A DNA stretch of 51,337 nucleotides from an uncultured Collinsella sp. (GTDB taxonomy: Bacteria; Actinomycetota; Coriobacteriia; Coriobacteriales; Coriobacteriaceae), in assembly GCA_905209455.1 (NCBI GenBank), contig CAJLTA010000016.1, forward strand, positions 1-51,337, given 5' to 3'. The notes beneath the pieces were generated by a model. That model was not told the origin of the DNA. It worked only from the letters and a program-made list of their open reading frames with translations, and did not search any database. Position numbers and translations under genes: made by a program. Of the stretch, positions 42,619-50,365 are shown in pieces (positions within the stretch are counted from its first letter, which is position 1; every line of letters starts with the position of its first letter).

Positions 42619-42673
42619 TCTCGATCTGTAACAGATAGGGGAGTAAATGTTCTCTAAATGTTACAGATCGAGA
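42619..42673. repeat. TCTCGATCTGTAACA hairpin, copy 2
   Basis: TCTCGATCTGTAACA (42619-42633) and TGTTACAGATCGAGA (42659-42673) pair perfectly, around a loop containing GATAGGGGAG. The arms are shared with copy 1 while the loops have diverged, which suggests selection for or recent gain of the stems. Confidence 0.78.
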
Positions 42674-42705
42674 CAAAGACCGGACCGGTCCCAGTCATCC
42701 TGGTT

Positions 42706-42847
42706 GAGCGTGGATTTCCGGACATACGAGCGTGGAAAATCTCCCGCTCAGCGAATGAGCGTGGATAATCTGCCACTTTGGGCTTGATGGCACGGCAAAG
42801 TGGGAGAAAAACCACGCTCGATTTCAAACGGAAGAAAATCCACGCTC
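42706..42847. repeat. Cluster of five GAGCGTGG motifs in both orientations
   Basis: Forward copies lie at 42706, 42728 and 42757; reverse copies CCACGCTC at 42812 and 42840. Neighbouring CCACTTTG (42773) and CAAAGTGG (42796) also pair, so nested long stem-loops are possible. No ORF is convincing here. Confidence 0.75.
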
Positions 42848-43085
42848 GATTTTGCCTGGGAAGAGCAATCTTCTGTCTGGGAAGCCCCGATCTCGACCTA
42901 TATAATTGGTGCAAATAAGCTGTTATCGAAGTTTGATCCTGAAGGTGTACTCCACTACACCAAAGTGTTACCTTGGGAAACGTCACCTCTGTATCCAAAA
43001 CCACCGTCCTTCATATCCAAACTCAATAAAACCGCAGGTCACGGCTATATAGATACGCCCGGGACCGTGTATCTAGAGGTTTTCG
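42848..43085. other. AT-richer spacer with no recognised gene
   Basis: I see no gene with a ribosome binding site. Base composition is clearly lower in G+C than the genes around it. A small hairpin GGTGTA...TACACC lies near 42944-42961. The tRNA promoter starts at 43086. Confidence 0.5.
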
Positions 43086-43115
43086 TTGACAGCCCCCAAG
43101 GTTGCATCGTATTAT
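43086..43115 (+). promoter_or_regulatory. Strong promoter of the tRNA-Tyr/Thr/Met-tuf unit
   Basis: A consensus TTGACA (43086-43091) and TATTAT (43110-43115) are separated by 18 bases, 62 bases before tRNA-Tyr. Confidence 0.8.
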
Positions 43116-43177
43116 CTTTTTCGTTCGCGGGGGCGGCGGTCCAAAAGACCAAAGGGCCTGCGGATACTTGAACGATT

Positions 43178-43259
43178 GGGAGTTTGCCCGAGTGGTTAAT
43201 GGGGACGGGCTGTAAACCCGTTGGCTCTGCCTACATAGGTTCGAATCCTATAGCTCCCA
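43178..43259 (+). tRNA. tRNA-Tyr(GUA)
   Basis: A class II tRNA with acceptor GGGAGTT/AGCTCCC, anticodon arm GGG-CTGTAAA-CCC (anticodon GTA), a long variable arm (GGCTCTGCC), and T-loop TTCGAAT. The 3' bases after discriminator A are CCC, so the CCA is not encoded. Confidence 0.95.
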
Positions 43260-43269
43260 CCCGTCAAGT

Positions 43270-43345
43270 GCCTGTATAGCTCAGTCGGTAGAGCACTTCG
43301 TTGGTAACGAAGAGGTCACCAGTTCAAGTCTGGTTGCAGGCTCCA
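43270..43345 (+). tRNA. tRNA-Thr(GGU)
   Basis: Acceptor GCCTGTA/TGCAGGC, D-arm GCTC-GAGC, anticodon arm CTTCG-TTGGTAA-CGAAG (anticodon GGT), T-loop TTCAAGT, and encoded CCA. It lies 10 bases after tRNA-Tyr. Confidence 0.95.
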
Positions 43346-43348
43346 TCC

Positions 43349-43425
43349 GGCGGTGTAGCTCAGTTGGTTAGAGCACACGGTTCATACCCGTGGCGTCACT
43401 GGTTCGAATCCAGTCACCGCTACCA
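43349..43425 (+). tRNA. tRNA-Met(CAU), elongator type
   Basis: Acceptor GGCGGTG with CACCGCT (one G-U end pair), D-arm GCTC-GAGC, anticodon arm CACGG-TTCATAC-CCGTG (anticodon CAT), and encoded CCA. The initiator hallmark of three G-C pairs in the anticodon stem is absent, so elongator Met is likelier; tRNA-Ile2 (lysidine-modified CAU) cannot be excluded. Confidence 0.9.
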
Positions 43426-43521
43426 TAGGTAACACGGTGGCTTCTCAATAGTATGTTGAGAGGCCACTATGGTATAAAGGCAAAGTCCCGTCCGGGGACG
43501 ACCTGTTTAGAGGAGGGCTTT

Positions 43522-44712
43522 ATGGCCAAAGAGAAGTTTGAGCGCACTAAGCCGCATGTTAACATCGGCACCATTGGTCACGTCGACCACGGCAAGACCA
43601 CGCTGACCGCTGCCATCACCAAGGTTCTCTCCGAGACCGAGGGCTGCAAGGCTGACTTCACTGCGTTCGAGAACATCGACAAGGCTCCCGAGGAGCGCGA
43701 GCGCGGCATTACGATCTCCGTCTCCCACGTCGAGTACGAGACTGCTGCCCGTCACTACGCTCACGTTGACTGCCCGGGCCACGCTGACTACGTCAAGAAC
43801 ATGATCTCCGGTGCTGCTCAGATGGACGGCGCTATCCTGGTCATCGCCGCTACCGACGGCCCCATGGCTCAGACCCGCGAGCACATCCTGCTCGCCCGTC
43901 AGGTCGGCGTTCCCTACATCGTCGTCTTCCTGAACAAGTGCGACATGGTCGACGATGACGAGCTCATCGACCTCGTCGAGATGGAGACCCGTGAGCTCCT
44001 CTCCGAGTACGATTTCCCCGGCGACGACATCCCCGTCATCCGTGGTTCCGCTCTGGGCGCTCTCGAGGGCGACGCCAAGTGGATGGACGCTATCCGCGAG
44101 CTCATGAAGGCCGTCGACGAGTACATCCCGACGCCTGCTCGTAACAACGACCTCCCGTTCCTGATGGCCGTTGAGGACGTTATGACCATCTCCGGCCGTG
44201 GTACCGTTGCTACCGGCCGTGTCGAGCGCGGTGAGCTCAAGCTCAACGAGCCCGTCGAGATCGTCGGCATCAAGGATACCCAGAACACCGTCGTTACCGG
44301 TATCGAGATGTTCCGTAAGTCCATGGACTTCTGCGAGGCTGGCGACAACGTCGGTCTGCTGCTCCGCGGCATCAAGCGCGAGGACATCGAGCGCGGCCAG
44401 GTTCTCTGCAAGCCCGGTTCGGTTACCCCGCACACCAAGTTCACCGGTGAGATCTACGTTCTGACCAAGGAGGAGGGCGGCCGTCACACCCCGTTCTTCG
44501 ATGGTTATCGTCCTCAGTTCTACTTCCGTACCACCGATGTTACCGGTACGGTCAAGCTCCCCGAGGGCACCGAGATGGCTATGCCTGGTGACCACATCAC
44601 CATCGAGGGCGACCTCATTCACCCGATCGCCATGGAGGAGGGCCTGCGCTTCGCTATCCGCGAGGGTGGCCACACCGTCGGTTCGGGCATCGTCTCCACG
44701 ATCATTGAGTAA
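43522..44712 (+). CDS. tuf: Translation elongation factor Tu
   Basis: EF-Tu delivers aminoacyl-tRNA to the ribosome. The 396-residue protein has the P-loop GHVDHGKTT, effector region PEERERGITI, DCPGHADYVK, and NKCDM. I chose the ATG at 43522, after GAGGAGGG. Codons are strongly biased towards C-ending forms, as for a highly expressed gene. It follows three tRNA genes, as thrT-tufB does in E. coli, but EF-G and S12 are not adjacent. Confidence 0.98.
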   Translation: MAKEKFERTKPHVNIGTIGHVDHGKTTLTAAITKVLSETEGCKADFTAFENIDKAPEERERGITISVSHVEYETAARHYAHVDCPGHADYVKNMISGAAQMDGAILVIAATDGPMAQTREHILLARQVGVPYIVVFLNKCDMVDDDELIDLVEMETRELLSEYDFPGDDIPVIRGSALGALEGDAKWMDAIRELMKAVDEYIPTPARNNDLPFLMAVEDVMTISGRGTVATGRVERGELKLNEPVEIVGIKDTQNTVVTGIEMFRKSMDFCEAGDNVGLLLRGIKREDIERGQVLCKPGSVTPHTKFTGEIYVLTKEEGGRHTPFFDGYRPQFYFRTTDVTGTVKLPEGTEMAMPGDHITIEGDLIHPIAMEEGLRFAIREGGHTVGSGIVSTIIE

Positions 44713-44740
44713 ATTAGCTCTTTGATATAGTTGACTTAGA

Positions 44741-44774
44741 GAACCCGGCACTTATATGGGTGCCGGGTTCTTTT
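44741..44774 (+). terminator. Terminator of tuf
   Basis: GAACCCGGCAC pairs with GTGCCGGGTTC around a short loop, followed by TTTTC. Confidence 0.9.
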
Positions 44775-44916
44775 CTGCAATGGATATTGAGCCGTTGCTG
44801 GTGCCGAGAGGATCGATAATGGTCCTGGATGCACCGTCGATTAGCTCTCGATGGCTTCATTGATGTGTTCCAAATATGAATGGATCCACCGAGAACCAAT
44901 TGACTCGAGGTTTTCA

Positions 44917-44946
44917 TTGACAGCACTTACGTGGAGCTGATAAAGT
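44917..44946 (+). promoter_or_regulatory. Promoter of rpmG-tRNA-Trp-secE-nusG
   Basis: A consensus TTGACA (44917-44922) and TAAAGT (44941-44946) are separated by 18 bases, 45 bases before the L33 gene. Confidence 0.75.
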
Positions 44947-44991
44947 AACAACTCGTGCCCGTACGGGGCGGAAATGAAAGGTTCAGGATAC

Positions 44992-45141
44992 ATGCGTACT
45001 CTAGTTACTCTTGCGTGCACTGAGTGCAAGCGCCGCAACTATACGACCACCAAGAACAAGTCGACCATGCCTGATCGTATGGAGATCAAGAAGTATTGCC
45101 CCTGGTGCCGTCACCACACGCTGCACAAAGAGACTCGCTAG
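44992..45141 (+). CDS. rpmG: Ribosomal protein L33 (zinc form)
   Basis: This 49-residue protein starts MRTLVTLACTECKRRNYTTT and has two CxxC pairs (CTEC and CPWC), the zinc-binding C+ type of L33. GGTTCAGGA lies before the ATG. The gene is too short for usual size cut-offs, but position before tRNA-Trp, secE and nusG is the standard one. Confidence 0.97.
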   Translation: MRTLVTLACTECKRRNYTTTKNKSTMPDRMEIKKYCPWCRHHTLHKETR

Positions 45142-45154
45142 TCTCTAGTCACAT

Positions 45155-45230
45155 ACGCCAGTAGTTCAATTGGTAGAGCATCGGTCTCCAAAACCGAGTG
45201 TTGAGGGTTCGAGTCCTTCCTGGCGTGCCA
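45155..45230 (+). tRNA. tRNA-Trp(CCA)
   Basis: Acceptor ACGCCAG/CTGGCGT, D-arm, anticodon loop CTCCAAA (anticodon CCA), T-loop TTCGAGT, discriminator G and encoded CCA. Placed between rpmG and secE, as in many Gram-positives. Confidence 0.96.
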
Positions 45231-45239
45231 GTCATTATT

Positions 45240-45271
45240 CCGTAAGCTCCCATTTGGGGGCTTACGGTTTA
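45240..45271 (+). terminator. Hairpin between tRNA-Trp and secE
   Basis: CCGTAAGC pairs with GCTTACGG, with extra CCC/GGG pairs around ATTTG, followed by TTTACT. It may separate the tRNA and act as a partial terminator. Confidence 0.7.
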
Positions 45272-45306
45272 CTCATGTATAAGCGCATTGCGCGGAGGTA
45301 ACCCAA

Positions 45307-45645
45307 ATGGCCAACAAGAAGAACAAGAAGAAGGCTCAGCAGCCGGCACCTGCCAACAGCGCTGCCGCCAACTCCAAGGTTGAGGCCAAGAAGGCCGTTG
45401 CCAAGAAGAACGAGAAGGCTGCGAAGTCCAAGAAGAACGAGAAGCCTGGTTTCTTCGCCCGCACCAAGAAGTATTTCGCTTCGGTCAAGTCCGAGATGAA
45501 GCGTGTCACGTGGCCCGATAAGAAGGAACTCGTGAACTACTCGGTCGTCGTTTGCGCTTCTCTGGTCGTCGTCGGCGTCGTCATCGCTCTGCTCGATGCT
45601 GGCTTTGGCGAGGCTCTTGCTCTGTTCTCTGGATTGAGGGGCTAA
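45307..45645 (+). CDS. secE: Preprotein translocase subunit SecE
   Basis: SecE is the essential small clamp of the SecYEG channel. The 112-residue protein has a Lys/Ala-rich N-terminal extension (about 1-50), the amphipathic helix KYFASVKSEMKRVTWPDKKE, and one membrane helix VVVCASLVVVGVVIALL. GCGGAGG precedes the ATG. The stop is 3 bases before nusG, the classical pairing. Confidence 0.96.
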   Translation: MANKKNKKKAQQPAPANSAAANSKVEAKKAVAKKNEKAAKSKKNEKPGFFARTKKYFASVKSEMKRVTWPDKKELVNYSVVVCASLVVVGVVIALLDAGFGEALALFSGLRG

Positions 45646-45648
45646 ACC

Positions 45649-46185
45649 ATGTCTAAGCGTTGGTACGTCGTTCACACTTACTCTGGATACGAGAACCGCG
45701 TTAAGTCCGATCTCGAGCATCGCATCGAGACTATGGGCATGCAGGACCGTATCTTTGATATCGAGATTCCTATGGAGCGCGTCACCGAGATCAAAGAGGG
45801 TGGCAAGCGCGAGACCAAGGATTCCAAGATTTTCCCGGGTTATGTCCTGGTTCGCATGGAGATGGATGACGATGCTTGGACGTGTGTTCGCAACACGCCC
45901 GGCGTCACCGGTTTCCTGGGCGGCAATGGCAAGCCCGCTCCGCTTTCCCGCGACGAGTACAATAAGATGACTCGTCGTCCCGGTAAGGGCGATTCGCCCA
46001 AGCGTACGTCGGTTGATATTGAGGTCGGTACGTCCGTCCGCGTCACCGATGGCCCGCTTACCGACTTTGATGGCAAGGTTTCCGAGGTTAACACCGAGGC
46101 AGGCAAGCTCAAGGTCACGCTGATGATCTTTGGCCGCGAGACGCCGGTCGAGCTCGACTTTAACCAGGTCGCTGTCATCGCTTAA
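45649..46185 (+). CDS. nusG: Transcription termination/antitermination factor NusG
   Basis: NusG links RNA polymerase to Rho and to the ribosome. The 178-residue protein has an NGN domain (MSKRWYVVHTYSGYENRVKS, FPGYVLVRMEMDD, VTGFLGG) and a C-terminal KOW domain (GTSVRVTDGPLTDFDGKVSE). Length is normal, with no species-specific insert of the kind seen in some Actinobacteria. Confidence 0.97.
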   Translation: MSKRWYVVHTYSGYENRVKSDLEHRIETMGMQDRIFDIEIPMERVTEIKEGGKRETKDSKIFPGYVLVRMEMDDDAWTCVRNTPGVTGFLGGNGKPAPLSRDEYNKMTRRPGKGDSPKRTSVDIEVGTSVRVTDGPLTDFDGKVSEVNTEAGKLKVTLMIFGRETPVELDFNQVAVIA

Positions 46186-46305
46186 GTTTTCGTCCGTTCG
46201 CGCGAGCGTGCTTCTTCTGTGACTGCTCATCTCAGGAGTGCTTCTAACACGTGCGTGCTTACGATATAGCAAGTACTTCACACTCGTGATTCGAAAGGAA
46301 TGACC

Positions 46306-46734
46306 ATGGCTGAGAAGAAGGTTGCCAACGTCATTAAGCTCCAGATTCCTGCTGGTGCAGCTAACCCCGCTCCTCCCGTCGGCCCCGCCCTGGGCGCTGC
46401 TGGCGTGAACATCATGCAGTTCTGCCAGGCCTTTAACGCCGAGACGCAGGACAAGAAGGGCGACATCATCCCCGTTGAGATCTCTGTCTACGAGGATAAG
46501 TCCTTCTCCTTCATCACCAAGACCCCGCCGGCGGCTCACCTCATCAAGAAGGAGCTGAACCTCAAGTCTGGTTCCGCTAAGCCCCAGGCCGACAAGGTTG
46601 GTCAGCTCTCCCAGGAGCAGCTCACCAAGATCGCCGAGATCAAGATGCCGGACCTCAATGCCAACGACATTGACGCCGCCAAGAAGATCATCGCCGGTAC
46701 CGCCCGTTCCATGGGCGTCACCATCGCTGAGTAG
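46306..46734 (+). CDS. rplK: Ribosomal protein L11
   Basis: L11 forms the GTPase-associated centre with 23S rRNA. The 142-residue protein has VIKLQIPAGAANPAPPVGPA, GAAGVNIMQFCQAFNA, and the C-terminal GTARSMGVTIAE. I chose the ATG at 46306; AAAGGA lies 8-13 bases upstream, leaving the alternative ATG at 46300 too close. It is separated from nusG by 120 bases. Confidence 0.97.
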   Translation: MAEKKVANVIKLQIPAGAANPAPPVGPALGAAGVNIMQFCQAFNAETQDKKGDIIPVEISVYEDKSFSFITKTPPAAHLIKKELNLKSGSAKPQADKVGQLSQEQLTKIAEIKMPDLNANDIDAAKKIIAGTARSMGVTIAE

Positions 46735-46808
46735 CGATTTCTTATGGTAACGACGGGTGCTCCGACCAGGGCGCCCGTTAAATGTGTGCAATAGGGCACA
46801 CGATACGA

Positions 46809-46843
46809 TGTGGGAGGGCTCACGCCCGTTTAACCACAGGAGG
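46809..46843 (+). promoter_or_regulatory. L1-binding-site mimic in the rplA leader
   Basis: TGTGG (46809-46813) pairs with CCACA (46834-46838), and GGGC with GCCC inside; the flanks are GTGGGAGGGC and GCCCGTTTAACCAC. This copies the L1 site of 23S rRNA helix 76-78 (GGUGGGAGGC ... ACCACC). The AGGAGG Shine-Dalgarno begins at the last base of the stem, so bound L1 would block translation. Two smaller hairpins lie upstream (46753-46778 and 46784-46801). Confidence 0.78.
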
Positions 46844-46851
46844 TAATGCAC

Positions 46852-47559
46852 ATGGCTAAGCATGGTAAGAGCTATAACGCCGCTGCCGAGAAGATCGACC
46901 GCGCCACGCTCTACACCCCCCTTCAGGCTGCCAAGCTCATCAAGGAGCTCGACACCGCCAAGTTCGACGAGACCGTCGAGGCCCACTTCCGTCTGGGCAT
47001 CGATACTCGTAAGGCTGACCAGAACATCCGTGGTTCCATCTCCCTGCCCCACGGCACCGGCAAGACCGTTCGTGTTGCCGTCTTCGCCGAGGGCGAGAAG
47101 GCCCGCGAGGCCGAGGCTGCCGGCGCCGACATCATCGGTTCCGACGAGCTCGTCGCCCAGATTCAGAAGGGCGAGATCAACTTCGACGCCGCTATCGCTA
47201 CGCCGAACATGATGGCCAAGGTTGGCCGCATCGGTAAGATCCTTGGTCCCCGTGGCCTCATGCCGAACCCCAAGCTCGGCACCGTGACCATGGACGTCGC
47301 CAAGATGGTCTCCGAGCTCAAGGCCGGCCGCGTTGAGTATCGTGCCGACCGCTACGGCATCTGCCACGTGCCCCTGGGCAAGAAGTCCTTCTCCGAGCAG
47401 CAGCTCGTCGAGAACTACGCTGCCCTGTACACAGAGATCCTGCGCGTCAAGCCCTCTTCTGCTAAGGGCAAGTACGTCAAGTCCATCTCCGTGTCTTCCA
47501 CCATGGGCCCTGGCGTCAAGGTCGATCCCGCTGTCCAGCGTGACTTCCTGGCTGAGTAA
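46852..47559 (+). CDS. rplA: Ribosomal protein L1
   Basis: L1 forms the mobile stalk that moves deacylated tRNA. The 235-residue protein has HGKSYNAAAEKID at the N-terminus, FDETVEAHFRLGIDTRKADQ, GRIGKILGPRGLMPNPKLGT, and SSTMGPGVKVD. I chose the ATG at 46852, 8 bases after AGGAGG. The leader carries an L1-site mimic, so autoregulation is likely. rplJ-rplL do not follow; a terminator does. Confidence 0.97.
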   Translation: MAKHGKSYNAAAEKIDRATLYTPLQAAKLIKELDTAKFDETVEAHFRLGIDTRKADQNIRGSISLPHGTGKTVRVAVFAEGEKAREAEAAGADIIGSDELVAQIQKGEINFDAAIATPNMMAKVGRIGKILGPRGLMPNPKLGTVTMDVAKMVSELKAGRVEYRADRYGICHVPLGKKSFSEQQLVENYAALYTEILRVKPSSAKGKYVKSISVSSTMGPGVKVDPAVQRDFLAE

Positions 47560-47596
47560 CTGCTAGTTACTGCCTGAGCAAAGCAAGCATTGCTAA

Positions 47597-47633
47597 AGAA
47601 ACCCGGTTCTGCCTCGTGTGGGACCGGGTTTCT
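47597..47633 (+). terminator. Terminator of rplK-rplA
   Basis: AGAAACCCGGT pairs with ACCGGGTTTCT around a 15-base loop, with TTGC after it. The rplJL genes are therefore elsewhere. Confidence 0.8.
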
Positions 47634-47649
47634 TGCTATCGCGTGCCAA

Positions 47650-47688
47650 AACTACCTCAAAGGGGTCAGCGTCCCCTTTGAGGTGGTT
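47650..47688. repeat. Stop-codon-abutting hairpin, GGGG-ACGCTGA-CCCC type
   Basis: AACTACCTCAAAGGGG (47650-47665) pairs with CCCCTTTGAGGTGGTT (47673-47688), one G-U; the loop is TCAGCGT. On the minus strand it starts inside the TAA stop (47689-47687) of the phosphoesterase gene. Confidence 0.8.
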
Positions 47689-48397
47689 ACCAGGGTGTTC
47701 TGGCTGTTGAGGACTCGATAGCATCGTGGCGTTTGAGCTCGCGGCGCATGGTTTGCGAGTTGAGCCAGGCTGCCTGCCAGCCACGGATGGGGTAGCGCGT
47801 CTGGTCGAGCTCAAACTGCGTATAGCCGCAGGCGTTGATGATCGTCGTTCCACACACATGCTGCCGCTCGCGCTGAAAATCGTAACCGTAGCTTTGGTGT
47901 ACATGCCCATGCACCATGTAGTCGGCTCCCCAGGACTCAAGCGCCGTGTTAAAGCACTCAAACCCTCGATGCGGTAGATCGTCCAGATCACCCATACCTG
48001 CGGCGGGCGCATGGGTAAGCAGAATGTCGCACCCGCCGACCATCCTAACCTTACGCGACAGCTTACGCATACGCTTGGACATCTCGCGTTCGGTGTACAT
48101 GTTGGCGCCGTCGCGATAACGCATGGACCCGCCAAGGCCCGCAATGCGAATCCCTCGGTACGTGTACACGCTGTCTTCTACGCAGATACATCCGCCCGGT
48201 GCATGACGCGCGTAGCGGTCATCGTGGTTGCCACGCACGTAGAGGAGCGGCTTGTTGATGACGGTGACCAAAAACTCAAGATAGTCCGGGTCCAGATCGC
48301 CGGCGGACAAAATCAGGTCGACTCCCTCAAAGCGTTCCTTGCGAAAGCACTCCCAAAGGCATCGTTCTTCGGTATCGGCTATGGCAAGGATTTTCAT
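47687..48397 (-). CDS. Calcineurin-like metallophosphoesterase
   Basis: This 236-residue protein has the metallophosphoesterase motifs LSAGDLD, VRGNHDDRY, LLTHAPAAG and VHGHVHQSYG. The first motif reads IADTEERC: the aspartate is kept but the usual DxH histidine is a glutamate. The family dephosphorylates or cleaves phosphodiesters, using two metals; substrate unknown. The ATG overlaps the stop of the ParB-BMP gene by 4 bases, so the two are co-translated and possibly linked in function. A stop-abutting hairpin ends it. Confidence 0.87.
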   Translation of the reverse strand: MKILAIADTEERCLWECFRKERFEGVDLILSAGDLDPDYLEFLVTVINKPLLYVRGNHDDRYARHAPGGCICVEDSVYTYRGIRIAGLGGSMRYRDGANMYTEREMSKRMRKLSRKVRMVGGCDILLTHAPAAGMGDLDDLPHRGFECFNTALESWGADYMVHGHVHQSYGYDFQRERQHVCGTTIINACGYTQFELDQTRYPIRGWQAAWLNSQTMRRELKRHDAIESSTARTPW

Positions 48398-50310
48398 AGG
48401 GCAGGGACTTTCGGCTTATCGTCGAGCTGCGGAATGGTGCCTACCACGTTGTCCGCCAGCCAATTCATCTCGACAATCTGCGTGCTCGGCAGCGGAGGGA
48501 AGCCTTCGATCTGTACCACGCCGTTCTGGCTGTGGAGCTCGCCGCCAAAGGGGTTGATGGATCCCTCAACAATGCCATTGCGGAGGAGCTGAACAAGCTT
48601 GCGCGTCTGATAAGGCAGGCCCGGAGCGTAGCGAATGTCGATAACGCCTGAGCTCATGCCGTACCAGTAGTTGACGGCGCGCACTTGGCTGTCGTCGCTG
48701 GTCTCATCCCAGGTGCCATGCAGCAGGCTTCGTACGATAAGTTCGTAGTAGCGCCCCCAGTTCCAGACGGGCATGGCGATGCCGGTAACCTTGCCATCGA
48801 CCAAGCGGTGAAGCCCGTAGGCAGTGGGATCTTCCAGCGACTTTGACATGTCAGTGCCGGTCATGACGCTTACGCCTTCGCGGCACATGGCTTCGGCAAG
48901 ACCGCCGGCGGGCACATCGCCCCAGGTGAGGATGACCTGCGCGCGGGGGTCGAGCAGCGAGGCGCCAATCGCAAAGGCATTGATCTCGCTGAGTGCGCCC
49001 GAGGCGAAGACCGACGCGTGGTAACCGATGCGGTGGTTGTCCGCCATGCTGGCGGCAAGGGCGCCCAGGAGAAACTTGGCCTCGTACATCTTGCCAAAGT
49101 ACGAACGGACGCTTTGATGGGGAAGGCCGATAGAGCAGTTGAGGAACCGAACCAGGGGATACTCAACGGCAGCCCTGAGCGTGTATTCCATCAGGCGGTG
49201 CGAGGTCGAGAAGATGACGTTTGCTCCATGTTTGACGGCCGTTTCCACGGCGGCGTAGAACACATCCGGATCGTGACAGTCCTCGAACGCCTCGGTGCGC
49301 ACGATACCGCCAAAATGCTCATCGAGATACTGACGCCCTTGGTCGTGCAGGCTGTCCCAGCTCGACGTCGCACAGGGGAACTCATGGATAAAGGCGATGC
49401 GCAGGGGGTTGGCCGTCGAGTAGACGGTCTTGCCCATAAAGAAGTTGAGCACGCCAGCGGTGGACTTGGCGGGCGTTTCTTCCTCGTCGACGCTCGGTGC
49501 TTCGACAAGATCGACCTTGTCCTCGTCATTTTTGCCGGCAATGACCAGCTCGCGCCAAATCTTGCACAGGCGGTTTACGACGATATCCGTCGGCGTATCC
49601 AGCAGGCGGTCCTGGTTGTACACATTGAGGTACACGAGCATGGCGTCGGCAGGCGTAATGTCCAGGTGGTCGCCGCCTGCGCGAAGGTAGGCGCGCTTAA
49701 AGAGCAGGAAGGTGTGGCGCAGGTAGTCGACCTTTTTCTGCGGCCATTTTTCGATAAGGTTCTGACCGAGCATCTTGGCGAGCGTCTCGTAGCTTCCCTC
49801 ACGCGAGAAGTCGATCTCGTATAGGGGGCAGACGCGCCAAAACGCGCAGAACTCGCCGTACAGGCGGCTTTCGACGGAATCCCATGTGCCGGGGTAGAGA
49901 CGGGTGACCTTGGCCGAAACCGTCGGGGCGTCTAGGAATTTGAGGACACTGACGCGTTTGTTGCCTTCTTGGACATAGAACCGATGCATGAACTCGGTGA
50001 CGATGACGGGGTCGCGATAGCCCTCGGTCACCTGGATGTCGTAGAGGTTGGACCACTTGCGGGCGAACTCGGTGCTAAACGGAAGCAGGGGCATAAAGGT
50101 ACACGAAAAGGCGGACTGACGGCCCTTGGTGACCGTGCCGACGACCATTTCGAGCGGAATATCCCGCAGGCCGACATTCTCTCGCTGACCTAAGGGGAGC
50201 TGAGCAACCAAGCTATCGAGGTCCGTAAGGTATGGATGCTCGCTTTGGCTAATGGCGCGTCGACGTCCTTGCTCGCCGCGCTTGCGTGCTTGACGATAGG
50301 CCTCTTCCAT
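48394..50310 (-). CDS. Fusion of a ParB-like domain and a BMP-type ligand-binding domain, no signal peptide
   Basis: This 638-residue protein starts with the charged MEEAYRQARKRGEQGRRRAI and has no signal peptide or lipobox. Residues about 40-150 look ParB/sulfiredoxin-like (DPVIVTEFMHRFYVQEGNKR followed by VSVLKFLDAPTVSAKV). A helical region with an acidic linker (about 150-290) follows. From about 305 the sequence resembles the basic membrane protein (Bmp/PnrA) family: LRIAFIHEFPCATSSWD, HDQGRQYLDEHFGGIVRTEA, and DNHRIGYHASVFASG. BMP proteins normally bind nucleosides outside the cell; this copy should be cytoplasmic, more like a sensor (inference). GGGAGCAAC precedes the ATG. Confidence 0.82.
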   Translation of the reverse strand: MEEAYRQARKRGEQGRRRAISQSEHPYLTDLDSLVAQLPLGQRENVGLRDIPLEMVVGTVTKGRQSAFSCTFMPLLPFSTEFARKWSNLYDIQVTEGYRDPVIVTEFMHRFYVQEGNKRVSVLKFLDAPTVSAKVTRLYPGTWDSVESRLYGEFCAFWRVCPLYEIDFSREGSYETLAKMLGQNLIEKWPQKKVDYLRHTFLLFKRAYLRAGGDHLDITPADAMLVYLNVYNQDRLLDTPTDIVVNRLCKIWRELVIAGKNDEDKVDLVEAPSVDEEETPAKSTAGVLNFFMGKTVYSTANPLRIAFIHEFPCATSSWDSLHDQGRQYLDEHFGGIVRTEAFEDCHDPDVFYAAVETAVKHGANVIFSTSHRLMEYTLRAAVEYPLVRFLNCSIGLPHQSVRSYFGKMYEAKFLLGALAASMADNHRIGYHASVFASGALSEINAFAIGASLLDPRAQVILTWGDVPAGGLAEAMCREGVSVMTGTDMSKSLEDPTAYGLHRLVDGKVTGIAMPVWNWGRYYELIVRSLLHGTWDETSDDSQVRAVNYWYGMSSGVIDIRYAPGLPYQTRKLVQLLRNGIVEGSINPFGGELHSQNGVVQIEGFPPLPSTQIVEMNWLADNVVGTIPQLDDKPKVPAL

Positions 50311-50365
50311 AATGTTGCTCCCTTAGTCGTTTAAACAACTATATGAACCATGGTACCACGAATGA

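Noticed and set aside
42538..42847. CRISPR array
   Set aside because: The repeats are inverted pairs and irregularly spaced, with no constant spacer length and no cas genes.
42800..43171. A 123-codon plus-strand reading frame before the tRNA-Tyr
   Set aside because: It starts inside the GAGCGTGG repeats, runs through the tRNA promoter, has no Shine-Dalgarno, and resembles no family.
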